In this document: piece after piece, positions 1 through 7,453 of the stretch
How the letters are laid out: each line of letters opens with the position of its first letter
How positions within the stretch are numbered: the stretch's first letter is position 1
Assembly (NCBI GenBank): GCA_963742715.1
Contig: CAVUMR010000001.1
Location: 372,001-436,000, forward strand
From: CAVUMR01 sp963742715
GTDB taxonomy: Bacteria > Actinomycetota > Actinomycetes > Mycobacteriales > Micromonosporaceae
Direction of reading: 5' to 3'
Length of the DNA: 64,000 nt
The notes under the pieces: generated by a model
Told to the model about the DNA's origin: nothing
The model's database searches: none
Seen by the model: the letters and a program-made list of their open reading frames with translations, nothing else
Program-made: the position numbers and the translations under genes

Positions 1-33
1 CGGTCGAGGGGTGGCGACGGGGCATCGTGCTTG

Positions 34-70
34 GAGAGGCCGGACGTCTGAGGGGTGCGTCCGGCCTCTC
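34..70. terminator. Intergenic hairpin, likely transcription terminator
   Basis: A perfect 13-bp inverted repeat (arms GAGAGGCCGGACG at 34-46 and its complement at 58-70) flanks an 11-nt loop. It lies downstream of the leftward B12-binding gene and downstream of whatever gene enters from the left edge, so it may work in both directions. There is no T-run, which is usual for actinobacterial hairpin terminators. Nothing else is recognised in bases 1-174. Confidence 0.6.
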
Positions 71-174
71 GCCTGCCTGCTCCCGGCCGCGGCATCGCCG
101 GGCTCAGAACTTCCGAAGCTTGCGGTCGCAAGTAGGCCGCCGCGCCGGCACGGGGACGGTCTGGCGCGGGACGG

Positions 175-585
175 TTAGGACGCCACCCGGTGCCCGCCCA
201 CGTACTCCCGGACCCACTCCACGATCGACTGGGTGGTCGCACCCGGCGTGAACACCTTGGGCACCCCGAGCTTCGCCAGCTCCGGGATGTCCTCCTCGGG
301 GATGATTCCGCCGCCGAACACCACGAGATCCTCGGCGCCGCGCTCGGCGAGCAGCTCGAGTACCCGCCGGAACAGCGTCATGTGGGCTCCGGAGAGTACC
401 GACAGGCCGATCGCGTCCGCGTCCTCCTGGATCGCGGTCTCGACGATCTGCTCCGGCGTCTGGTGCAGGCCGGTGTAGATGACCTCCATGCCGGCGTCGC
501 GCAGCGCGCGGGCCACTACTTTCGCGCCTCGGTCGTGACCGTCCAGGCCCGGCTTGGCGACGACCACCCGGATGCGTGGGCTCAC
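175..585 (-). CDS. Cobalamin (B12)-binding domain protein, methylmalonyl-CoA mutase C-terminal type
   Basis: A 136-residue single-domain protein matching the B12-binding domain of methylmalonyl-CoA mutase. Near the N-terminus is the cobalamin-ligand motif DGHDRG (DxHxxG), followed by the Ser-rich loop (GLSVLSGAH) and the glycine loop (FGGGIIPEED) of the Rossmann-like base-off cobalamin fold. Free-standing copies of this domain either pair with a separate catalytic mutase subunit or act in cobalamin-dependent mutase/isomerase systems; no catalytic subunit is in the window, so the partner is unknown. The GTG start at 585 has GGAGGG 8 nt upstream. The frame stays open far upstream, but that stretch is low-complexity Arg/Ala shadow. 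Family assignment is firm; the exact reaction is inferred. Confidence 0.85.
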   Translation of the reverse strand: MSPRIRVVVAKPGLDGHDRGAKVVARALRDAGMEVIYTGLHQTPEQIVETAIQEDADAIGLSVLSGAHMTLFRRVLELLAERGAEDLVVFGGGIIPEEDIPELAKLGVPKVFTPGATTQSIVEWVREYVGGHRVAS

Positions 586-632
586 CGCTTCATCCCTCCG
601 AGCTGACGGCACCGGACAGTCGTACCGGTGCG

Positions 633-682
633 GTATCCGGCAGCGTAGCTGAACGCTGGTTCGGTACCGGCAGCGTAGCTGA
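633..682. repeat. 30-bp direct repeat in a divergent promoter region
   Basis: CCGGCAGCGTAGCTGA occurs at 637-652 and again at 667-682, exactly 30 bp apart and preceded both times by GGTA. It lies between the divergent B12-binding and lipase-like genes. About three helical turns of spacing would suit a tandem operator, but a simple duplication is equally possible. Confidence 0.5.
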
Positions 683-787
683 GCGGCCCCGCGGTGCCCG
701 AAAGCCGACTCGACACCGGCTGGAAGCCGACCGGCACGTAGTGGACGAAAACGGTATAGCGAGAGATTCTCGGGTAGGAGGTCACAC

Positions 788-1882
788 ATGACCGGGTCCT
801 CCCCACCCCGGCCGCGCCCCGAGAGTCGCACGTCACGCCTGCCGTCGGCCCGCCCGCTGCGGACCCTGGCGGCCGGCGCGGCGGCGATGGCCGCGGGCAG
901 CGGCTTCGGCACCGCCCTGGTGGGCGCCAGCGCCAGCGCCGGCGACGCGCTGCGGCGGGTCGCCGATCCGGCCGGCGCCGCACGCCGGCTGTCCGAACAT
1001 GCCCGGACGGTCCGCCGGGTCAGCCTGGCCGCCGGCCAGGGCGCGCAGGCGCAGACCCGCCGCGTCGGCAGCGGGCTCGCCACGGCCACCTCGCCGACCA
1101 CCCTGCGCGGCGTCGTGATCGAAAGTGCCTGGGTTGGCGTACACCTGGCCCTGTGGCCGTTCGGGTTCGCCGCCGAGCAGGCCCTGTCCCACGTCGACGG
1201 GCCCGACGCGCCGTACTCGCTGGCGGACCTGCCACCGCAGCGGCGCAGCGCGATCACGGACGAGGTGGCCGGCGGCAGCATGCCGATCCTGTTGCTGCAC
1301 GGGCTGGTGGACAACCGGTCGATCTTCACGATGCTGCGTCGCGCGCTGCGCCGGGACGGCTTCAGCCGGGTACTGGCGATGAACTACAGCCTGCTTACCA
1401 GCGATGTACGTACCGCCGCGGCCGAGTTGGGCGAACGGATCGAGGCGTTCTGCGTGGCCACCGGTACCGAGCAGATCCATGTGGTCGGACACAGCCTCGG
1501 CGGCATCATCGCCCGGTACTACGTGCAGCGGCTCGGCGGCCACGCGCGGGTACACACGCTGGTGACCCTCGGCAGCCCGCACCGCGGTACCCAGTTGGCG
1601 CGACTGCTGCCGGTACGGCTGTGCCGGCAGTTGCGGCCGGGCTCCGACGTACTGGCCGAGCTCGCCGAGCCCGCGCCGGGCTGTACGACCCGGATGCTCG
1701 CCGTGTACGGCCAGATCGACCAGCTCGTGGTGCCGGCCCGATCGGCCCGGATCGACCATCCGGATCTGGTCGTGCGCAACGTGATGGTGGCCGGCGTCGG
1801 GCACATGTCCCTTCCGGTCGATCCGCGGGTGGCACGGATGGTCGCGGACGAGCTCCAGCGATCGGCCGCCGAAGCCGGGTAA
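788..1882 (+). CDS. Alpha/beta hydrolase, triacylglycerol lipase-like
   Basis: A 364-residue protein. The first ~110 residues are Ala/Arg-rich with a short hydrophobic stretch and no known domain. The rest is an alpha/beta hydrolase: a strand and oxyanion region (PILLLHGLVDN), the nucleophile elbow GHSLGG followed by IIARYYVQ, an acid in the region of QIDQLV, and a late His in GVGHMSL. This pattern resembles bacterial class 2 lipases and PGAP1-like esterases that act on acyl-glycerols or wax-like esters; the substrate cannot be read from sequence. The ATG at 788 is preceded by TAGGAGG. It is monocistronic and divergent from the B12-binding gene. No clear signal peptide, so location is uncertain. 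Confidence 0.8.
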   Translation: MTGSSPPRPRPESRTSRLPSARPLRTLAAGAAAMAAGSGFGTALVGASASAGDALRRVADPAGAARRLSEHARTVRRVSLAAGQGAQAQTRRVGSGLATATSPTTLRGVVIESAWVGVHLALWPFGFAAEQALSHVDGPDAPYSLADLPPQRRSAITDEVAGGSMPILLLHGLVDNRSIFTMLRRALRRDGFSRVLAMNYSLLTSDVRTAAAELGERIEAFCVATGTEQIHVVGHSLGGIIARYYVQRLGGHARVHTLVTLGSPHRGTQLARLLPVRLCRQLRPGSDVLAELAEPAPGCTTRMLAVYGQIDQLVVPARSARIDHPDLVVRNVMVAGVGHMSLPVDPRVARMVADELQRSAAEAG

Positions 1883-2206
1883 CACCGTTGCGGTGGCGAG
1901 CCGCCCCACGTAGACGCCCCACCACCATCCGGATCTGCGAATCACCCTCGGTAACTTCAAGATCCACGCAGCGCGCCGAAAACCGGCAAATGCCCTCCGT
2001 ACGGCGGCGTTCTTTGTAGCATTTGTCGAGTTCCCGGGGTCGCCGGGTTGTATTAGCGGTAACGAATTGGCTACGGTGACCGCCAGTTGTCAACCCGCCG
2101 CCCCTGCGGTTGGCAACGCGGCCGCCCCACCGCACACCCCTCAACCGGGTCCGGGCTGCGGTCGTCTCAGCAGACGGGCTAACGGCAACGTCGACGGAGG
2201 GTGTGG
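1883..2206. other. Intergenic region upstream of the M23 peptidase gene
   Basis: A 324-bp spacer between two rightward genes. The stretch around 2000-2065 is clearly richer in A+T than its surroundings (TTTGTAGCATTTGTCG, then TTGTATTAGCGG) and is the probable promoter and untranslated leader for the M23 gene, but I cannot fix a -35/-10 pair. I looked for the c-di-AMP (ydaO) riboswitch common ahead of actinobacterial cell-wall hydrolases and did not see its conserved blocks. Confidence 0.4.
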
Positions 2207-2950
2207 GTGCATAACAGGCCGCCACGCGGACACGTGGGCCGCCATCGCATGCCTGCGGCACCCCGCACCCGGTATGCCCTGGTGGTCACCACCGCCGTCG
2301 TCGGCGCCGGAATGGTCGCCCTCGGCACCGCGAGTGCCCTGCCCGACAACTCCGGCGCGATCGACCCGTCCGCACTGTCCAGCCTGGACCTGCCCAACAG
2401 CGGCGCCGGCCAGGCGGCCGGCGGCACCGACGACCGGGCGGCACTCGCCGACCGCGCGTCCCGGGATGCCAACCGCACCACCGACCAGCTGTCCGCGCTG
2501 ACCCAGGGCGTGCCGGACATCTGGGGCCTGCCGTGCAAGACGTACGAGATCACGTCCGTGTTCGGCTACCGCTGGGGCGTACTGCACGCGGGAGTGGACT
2601 TCGCGGTGCCGTACGGCACGCCGATCTACGCCACCCACGCCGGCACCATCAAGATCGCCAACTGGTACGGCGGGTACGGCTACGCCGTCGAGATCAACCA
2701 CGGCGGCGGCCTGTCCACCCTGTACGGGCACAACTCCGAACTGGTGGTCGAGGTCGGCGAGCACGTCGAGGTCGGGCAGCTCATCGCGTACTCGGGCTCG
2801 AGTGGCTACTCCACCGGCCCGCACAGCCACTACGAGGTGCGGGTGAACGAGAAGCAGATCGACCCGCTGCCGTTCATGCTGCAGCGCGGGGTCGACATCA
2901 TCGGCGGCGCGAAGCACGTCGAGGACAACTCCGGCCGCCAGCTCTCCTGA
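2207..2950 (+). CDS. Secreted M23 family metallopeptidase (LytM-type)
   Basis: 247 residues. A basic N-terminus and a hydrophobic segment (ALVVTTAVVGAGMVALGTA, about residues 25-43) form a signal peptide or membrane anchor, followed by a linker and a C-terminal M23/LytM domain. Zinc-site motifs are intact: HAGVD (HxxxD) and HSHYEVR (HxH), with the usual GTPIYATHAGTI strand between. Such enzymes cut peptidoglycan cross-bridges or stem peptides outside the membrane. The GTG at 2207 is preferred because GGAGGG ends 5 nt before it; an in-frame GTG at 2201 abuts the Shine-Dalgarno. The gene is followed directly by a 61-bp repeat array shared with two other loci and runs convergently into pcrA. Confidence 0.88.
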   Translation: MHNRPPRGHVGRHRMPAAPRTRYALVVTTAVVGAGMVALGTASALPDNSGAIDPSALSSLDLPNSGAGQAAGGTDDRAALADRASRDANRTTDQLSALTQGVPDIWGLPCKTYEITSVFGYRWGVLHAGVDFAVPYGTPIYATHAGTIKIANWYGGYGYAVEINHGGGLSTLYGHNSELVVEVGEHVEVGQLIAYSGSSGYSTGPHSHYEVRVNEKQIDPLPFMLQRGVDIIGGAKHVEDNSGRQLS

Positions 2951-2951
2951 C

Positions 2952-3043
2952 CGGTTTCATACGCACGGCTCGTCCGTGCGAACTGCCTCCGGCAGCCCGC
3001 ACAGACCGCCATCGGTTTCATGCGCACGGCTCGTCCGTGCGCG
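2952..3043. repeat. 61-bp hairpin repeat, locus A (about 1.5 copies)
   Basis: The word CGGTTTCAT recurs at 2952 and 3013, giving a 61-bp period. Each copy begins RCGCACGGCTCGTCC and, where complete, ends GACCGCCATCGG. The interior folds: arm GTCCGTGCGAACTGCC against GGCAGCCCGCACAGAC pairs 13 of 16 positions. The array fills the space between the convergent M23 and pcrA genes and stops at the pcrA stop codon. Related 61-bp arrays are at 34362-34605 and 51291-51491. Confidence 0.85.
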
Positions 3044-5689
3044 CTACAGCTTCTGTACCGGCGCGTGCCGGAGCACGATCCACATGACCTGATCGCCGAA
3101 GTCGATCTGCGCCTGCGCGCGGGCACCGGCACCCTGTACCGCCATCACCCGGCCGAGCCCCCACCGGTCGTGGTTGACGCGGTCACCCGGCTCGAGCGAG
3201 GGCACCTGCCGGCTGTTGGCCAGCTCGCTGGCCGTACGCACCAGGGACGGGTCGATGCCGAGTCGTTCGGCCATCTCGCGGCTGGTACTCGACGGGCTCG
3301 AGCCGCTCGAACCGAACCCGCCGCTCGAGCCCCGGTACCCCCGCCCGTTGTTACCCATCCGGCTGGTCGCGCTGGTCGACGACCAGGTGGTGTACGCCGA
3401 CTCGGTCCGCTCCCAGTGCACCAGCTCGAGCGGGAACTCCTCGATGAACCGTGACGGCGGGTTGTACTGCGGCTGCCCCCAGGCCGACCGCGCCATCGCG
3501 CGGGACACGTACAGGCGCTGCCGGGCCCGGGTGATCCCCACGTACGCAAGCCGGCGTTCCTCTTCCAGCTCCCGCTTGTCGCCCAGCGACCGCAGGTGCG
3601 GGAACACGCCGTCTTCGAGCCCGGTGAGGAACACCACCGGAAACTCCAGCCCCTTGGCGGTGTGCAGGGTCATCAGCGTGACCACCCCGCTGTGTTCCGG
3701 GTCGTCGCTCGGGATCTGGTCCGCGTCGGCCACCAGCGCGACCCGCTCCAGGAAGCCGGGTAGCCGGGCCGGGCCGGTCACCTCTCCCGGTGCGGTGCCG
3801 ACCGGTTCGCCGTTGGCGGCGCCGGCGTCGACCTCCAAGGCCACCGCCTGCAGCAGATCGATCCGTTCGGTGTACTCCCGGGCAACGCTGACCAGTTCCT
3901 GCAGGTTCTCCACCCGACCGGCTTCCTGCGGATCCTCACTCGCCTCCAGCTCGGCGAGGTACCCGGTGCGCTGCAGTACCGCTTCGAGCACCTCTTCCGG
4001 GGGCGCGGAGGCGGCCAGCTCGCGCAGCCCGTCCATCAGCGCCACGAAGTCGCCGATCGCGTGTACGGCCCGCGGCGAGATGCCCGGTGCCTCGGCGGCC
4101 CGGGACAGCGCGGCGCCGAACGAGATCCGCTCCCGGCCGGCGAGCGCCTCCACGCACGCCTCGCCCCGTTCACCGATGCCGCGGCGCGGGGTGTTGACGA
4201 TCCGGCGGATCGAGACCGTGTCGTCCGGGTTGACGATCGCGCGCAGGTACGCCAGCGCGTCCCGGACCTCGCGGCGCTCGTAGAAGCGCACCCCGCCGAC
4301 CACCTTGTACGGCAGGCCGACCCGGATGAACACCTCCTCGAACACCCGGGACTGGGCGTTGGTGCGGTAGAACACGGCCACGTCGGCGGGGCGGGTGTCC
4401 TCGTGATCGCAGAGCCGGTCGATCTCGTTGGCGACCCAGGCCGCCTCGTCGTGCTCGGAGTCGGCGACGTACCCGACGATCTGATTGCCGTCCCCGGCCT
4501 CGCTCCACAGCCGCTTGGGCTTGCGCTCGGTGTTGCGGTCGATGACCGCGTTCGCCGCGTTCAGGATCGTCTGGGTGGACCGGTAGTTCTGCTCCAGCAG
4601 GATCGTCCGGGCATCGCCGAAATCGCGCTCGAACTCCATGATGTTGCGGATGGTGGCGCCGCGGAAGGCGTAGATCGACTGGTCCGCGTCGCCCACCACG
4701 CACAGCTCCGCCGGCGGCAGTGGCTCGTCCTCACCGGATGGCACAGCGGCGGTCCGGCCGTCGGCAGCCCCGTCCCGCGGTACCACCCCGACCAGCTCGC
4801 GGATCAGCACGTACTGCGCGTGGTTGGTGTCCTGGTACTCGTCCACCAGCACATGCCGGAACCGCCGGCGGTAGTGCTGCGCGACCTCCGGGAACGCCTG
4901 CAGCAGGTGCACCGTGGTCATGATCAGGTCGTCGAAGTCGAGTGCCTGGGCCTCGAGCAGCCGGCGCTGGTACAGCGTGTACGCCTCGGCCAGCGCGCGC
5001 TCGGCCGGCCCGGACGCGCGACCGGCGAACGTCTCCGCGTCGACCAGCTCGTTCTTCAGGTTCGACACCTGGGCCAGCAGCGACCGGGGCGGATAGCGCT
5101 TCGGATCGAGGTCGAGCTCGCGGGCGACCAGGTGCATCAGCCGGCGCGAGTCGTCCGCGTCGTAGATGGAGAAGTTCGACTTCAGCCCGGCGTGCTTCGC
5201 CTCGGCCCGGAGGATCCGCACACACGCCGAGTGGAACGTCGACACCCACATGAACCGGGCCCGGTTCCCCACCAGCCCCGCCACCCGCTCCTTCATCTCG
5301 CCGGCGGCCTTGTTCGTGAACGTGATGGCGAGGATCTCCCCCGGGTGTACGTCCCGGGCAGCCAGCAGGTACGCGATGCGGTGGGTGAGCACGCGGGTCT
5401 TGCCCGAGCCGGCGCCGGCCACGATCAGCAACGGCGCGCCGGAGTGCAGTACGGCCGCCCGCTGCTGGTCGTTCAGCCCCTCCAGCAGCTGGTCCGGGCC
5501 GAGCCGCGGACGGCGGGCGGCCGCCGGCCGGGGCGCCGGAGCGGCCACCTGGTCCATGGCCGGCGCGTCGACCGGCGTACCGACTGGCGGCGCGTCGACT
5601 GGCGGTGTGCCGGCGGATGTCCCGTGTGCTGGAGTGGCGGACGGTGCGGCTGCGGGAACGGCTGGGCTGTCCTGACTGAGAGCGCGCAT
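3044..5689 (-). CDS. pcrA: ATP-dependent DNA helicase PcrA/UvrD
   Basis: An 881-residue superfamily 1A helicase, slightly longer than average because of a ~70-residue Ala/Pro-rich N-terminal tail. Visible motifs in order: Q motif (GLNDQQRAAV), Walker A (GAGSGKTR), motif II (VDEYQD), motif III (VGDADQSIYAFRGA), motif IV (LEQNYRS), and late helicase motifs (TLHTAKGLEF, AYVGITRARQRL). The last ~60 residues form the Tudor-like PcrA C-terminal domain (GDRVNHDRWGLGRV) that contacts RNA polymerase in the family. It acts in nucleotide excision repair, fork restart and transcription-repair coupling. The ATG at 5689 is supported by TAGACT (5698-5703 on the complement) ending 8 nt upstream, a leaderless arrangement; no Shine-Dalgarno is seen. 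Confidence 0.95.
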   Translation of the reverse strand: MRALSQDSPAVPAAAPSATPAHGTSAGTPPVDAPPVGTPVDAPAMDQVAAPAPRPAAARRPRLGPDQLLEGLNDQQRAAVLHSGAPLLIVAGAGSGKTRVLTHRIAYLLAARDVHPGEILAITFTNKAAGEMKERVAGLVGNRARFMWVSTFHSACVRILRAEAKHAGLKSNFSIYDADDSRRLMHLVARELDLDPKRYPPRSLLAQVSNLKNELVDAETFAGRASGPAERALAEAYTLYQRRLLEAQALDFDDLIMTTVHLLQAFPEVAQHYRRRFRHVLVDEYQDTNHAQYVLIRELVGVVPRDGAADGRTAAVPSGEDEPLPPAELCVVGDADQSIYAFRGATIRNIMEFERDFGDARTILLEQNYRSTQTILNAANAVIDRNTERKPKRLWSEAGDGNQIVGYVADSEHDEAAWVANEIDRLCDHEDTRPADVAVFYRTNAQSRVFEEVFIRVGLPYKVVGGVRFYERREVRDALAYLRAIVNPDDTVSIRRIVNTPRRGIGERGEACVEALAGRERISFGAALSRAAEAPGISPRAVHAIGDFVALMDGLRELAASAPPEEVLEAVLQRTGYLAELEASEDPQEAGRVENLQELVSVAREYTERIDLLQAVALEVDAGAANGEPVGTAPGEVTGPARLPGFLERVALVADADQIPSDDPEHSGVVTLMTLHTAKGLEFPVVFLTGLEDGVFPHLRSLGDKRELEEERRLAYVGITRARQRLYVSRAMARSAWGQPQYNPPSRFIEEFPLELVHWERTESAYTTWSSTSATSRMGNNGRGYRGSSGGFGSSGSSPSSTSREMAERLGIDPSLVRTASELANSRQVPSLEPGDRVNHDRWGLGRVMAVQGAGARAQAQIDFGDQVMWIVLRHAPVQKL

Positions 5690-5745
5690 CGCGGCCGAGT
5701 CTATGCCGCCGGCCGGACAACTTCGCCGCGCCGCTCGGGCCGCGG

Positions 5746-5792
5746 CCGGCTCAGACCAGATCGCCGATCGAGCCGCCGCCGGCTCAGACCAG
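5746..5792. repeat. Duplicated 3' end of the XRE-TPR gene (33-bp period)
   Basis: CCGGCTCAGACCAG at 5779-5792 contains the stop codon (TCA on the + strand) and last two codons of the leftward XRE-TPR gene. The identical 14-mer recurs 33 bp further downstream at 5746-5759. It is one of several cases in this window where a gene's terminal codons are copied into the downstream spacer. Confidence 0.7.
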
Positions 5793-7325
5793 GCCCATGC
5801 TGTTCGGGGGTTCGGCCGCGGTCAGGCCGGTGCGGTACACCTCGATCGCGTCGGCATCCCGGTCGGCGGCGTGCAGCAGGTCGCCGAGCAGCCGCGCGGT
5901 GTTGGCCGCGTCCGGGCCGGCGTTGGCGCGCAGGTACCCGTCGAGCGCGGCGCGCAGGTGCTCCTCGGCCAGTACCAGGATGCCGTCGTCCCGCGCGATC
6001 AACCCGCGTACCCGGTGCGCGTCCGCGATCGGTAACTGCGCGCCGCGCGACTCGCTCTCCAGCCGCCAGGCGTCCTCGAGCGCGGACAGCGCCGCGGCGC
6101 TGTTACCGAGCCGCCACTGCACGGTGGAGAGTTCGCTGGCCAGGGCTCCGGCGTAGTGCCAACTGTCCAGGCGACGCATCATGTCGCGGGCGGTGATCAG
6201 CTCGCGCTCGGCATGCGTGTACCGCTTCTCCCGGGAGTAGATGTATCCCCGCGCCCAGTGGCACATCGCGGTTTCCAGCAGGTAGTCGAGCTTGCGGTAC
6301 GTCGCGTGCGCGCGGTCGAGCGCCGCCTCCGCGTCGCTCCACCGGCCCCGGGTGAGGAAGGTGCGGGACACCTGCACGTACATCGCGGCCACGTGCTCGG
6401 GATCGTCGACCTTGCCGGCCAGCGCGAGCGCCGCGTCGGCCGCGTGCGCGGCCCGGTCCAGCACGCCGAGGTCGACGTACACCCCGACCAGGCCGTAGTT
6501 GAGTTGCACCACCGCGTCCGGATCGGCCAGCTCCTCGCGTTCGAGCCGGTCCAGGGTGCTCTCCAGCAGGTACGCCGCCTCGGACAGCTCCCCGTTGAGC
6601 CGCAGCAGCCGGGTCCGGCCGACGATGATCGGTATCCGCGCGGTCAGCGGCTCGCCGGCCAGCGCCTCCTCGGCCTGTTCCAGATACCCCCGGGCAGCGG
6701 TGATGTCACCGGCGCGCTCGGCGCACCGGGCCAGGCCGTCCAGCGCCTGCCCCTCGATCCGGGCCATCCGGTGGCTGGCCGCCTCTTCCCGGGCCTCGGT
6801 GAACGCGCGTTCCGCCTCGCCCAGGTCGCCGGTGGACGCCGCGTGCCGGGCGGTGGCGAGCCGGAGCTGCAGATCGACGTGCAGATGTGGCGGGCGGCCG
6901 GTAGCCAGCTCGTCCGGGTCCATCTCCAGCCGCTCCGCGAAGTACCGCACCGCGTCCGGCGACGGGCGCCGGCGACCGGATTCGACAGTCGAGACAAATG
7001 CGGCCGAATACCGCTCGCCGGCGATGTCCTTTTGGGTCAATCCGCGCTCCCGCCGGAGCCGGTACAACCGACTGCCCAACCGTTCATCGGAATCCGCGAC
7101 GCTTTCCTCAATTTCCGCTTCGTCCGTTTCCGGCGGTTCAGTTTCTATTTGTTCCATTTCCGAGCTATCCGCACTAATTGCGCCGCCAGAAGAATCCGGG
7201 CGTGCCGGCATGTCCGTTTCGCCCTGGACGAGACCCTCAACGACCCCCGGATCGTTGCATTCTGATGCCGTCTGCGCAGGGCTGATAACGGAGCGTTCAG
7301 ATCGCGACCGCTCGACCGATCCCAC
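5784..7325 (-). CDS. XRE-family helix-turn-helix regulator with TPR repeats
   Basis: 513 residues. After an acidic, disordered ~80-residue N-terminus (many Glu/Asp/Ser) comes an XRE helix-turn-helix (LGSRLYRLRRERGLTQKD through the Arg-rich recognition end), then about 370 residues of tetratricopeptide-like helical repeats. The architecture resembles peptide- or protein-sensing cytoplasmic regulators, although the ligand is unknown. The GTG start at 7325 is supported by TAGGCT (7332-7337, complement) 6 nt upstream, typical of a leaderless transcript; downstream in-frame ATG codons (near 7212 and 7158) lack clear ribosome sites. It is divergent from the secreted M4 protease with only ~130 bp between the coding regions, so control of that protease is plausible but unproven. 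Confidence 0.82.
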   Translation of the reverse strand: MGSVERSRSERSVISPAQTASECNDPGVVEGLVQGETDMPARPDSSGGAISADSSEMEQIETEPPETDEAEIEESVADSDERLGSRLYRLRRERGLTQKDIAGERYSAAFVSTVESGRRRPSPDAVRYFAERLEMDPDELATGRPPHLHVDLQLRLATARHAASTGDLGEAERAFTEAREEAASHRMARIEGQALDGLARCAERAGDITAARGYLEQAEEALAGEPLTARIPIIVGRTRLLRLNGELSEAAYLLESTLDRLEREELADPDAVVQLNYGLVGVYVDLGVLDRAAHAADAALALAGKVDDPEHVAAMYVQVSRTFLTRGRWSDAEAALDRAHATYRKLDYLLETAMCHWARGYIYSREKRYTHAERELITARDMMRRLDSWHYAGALASELSTVQWRLGNSAAALSALEDAWRLESESRGAQLPIADAHRVRGLIARDDGILVLAEEHLRAALDGYLRANAGPDAANTARLLGDLLHAADRDADAIEVYRTGLTAAEPPNSMGLV

Positions 7326-7377
7326 GTGAACAGCCTAACCCTGTCTGGTTGTTCCTTAAGTGAAGGTTAATCACATC

Positions 7378-7427
7378 TTCACACCGGTTACCTCCACTGT
7401 TATACCTGCTGCTTGTGACAACAGTCA
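7378..7427 (+). promoter_or_regulatory. Promoter and inverted repeat ahead of the M4 peptidase gene
   Basis: TTCACA (7378-7383) and TATACC (7401-7406) are separated by 17 bp, placing a transcription start near 7412. Immediately there, GTGAC-AACA-GTCAC (about 7414-7427) forms a short inverted repeat that could be an operator or a 5' stem in the mRNA. The leaderless start of the divergent XRE-TPR gene is about 50 bp away, so both genes are controlled from one spacer. Confidence 0.6.
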
Positions 7428-7453
7428 CGAATCCCTCGGAAGGGGAGGCCCGG

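Noticed and set aside
833..1960. Long reading frame opposite the lipase gene
   Set aside because: Antisense shadow of a real gene with an intact catalytic motif; His/Gln/Arg-rich low-complexity product with no domain.
1960..2206. c-di-AMP (ydaO) riboswitch ahead of the M23 peptidase
   Set aside because: Expected by context, but the conserved riboswitch blocks could not be found in the leader.
4061..6196. 711-codon frame opposite pcrA
   Set aside because: Shadow of the helicase and XRE genes in high-G+C DNA; no domain and no ribosome site.
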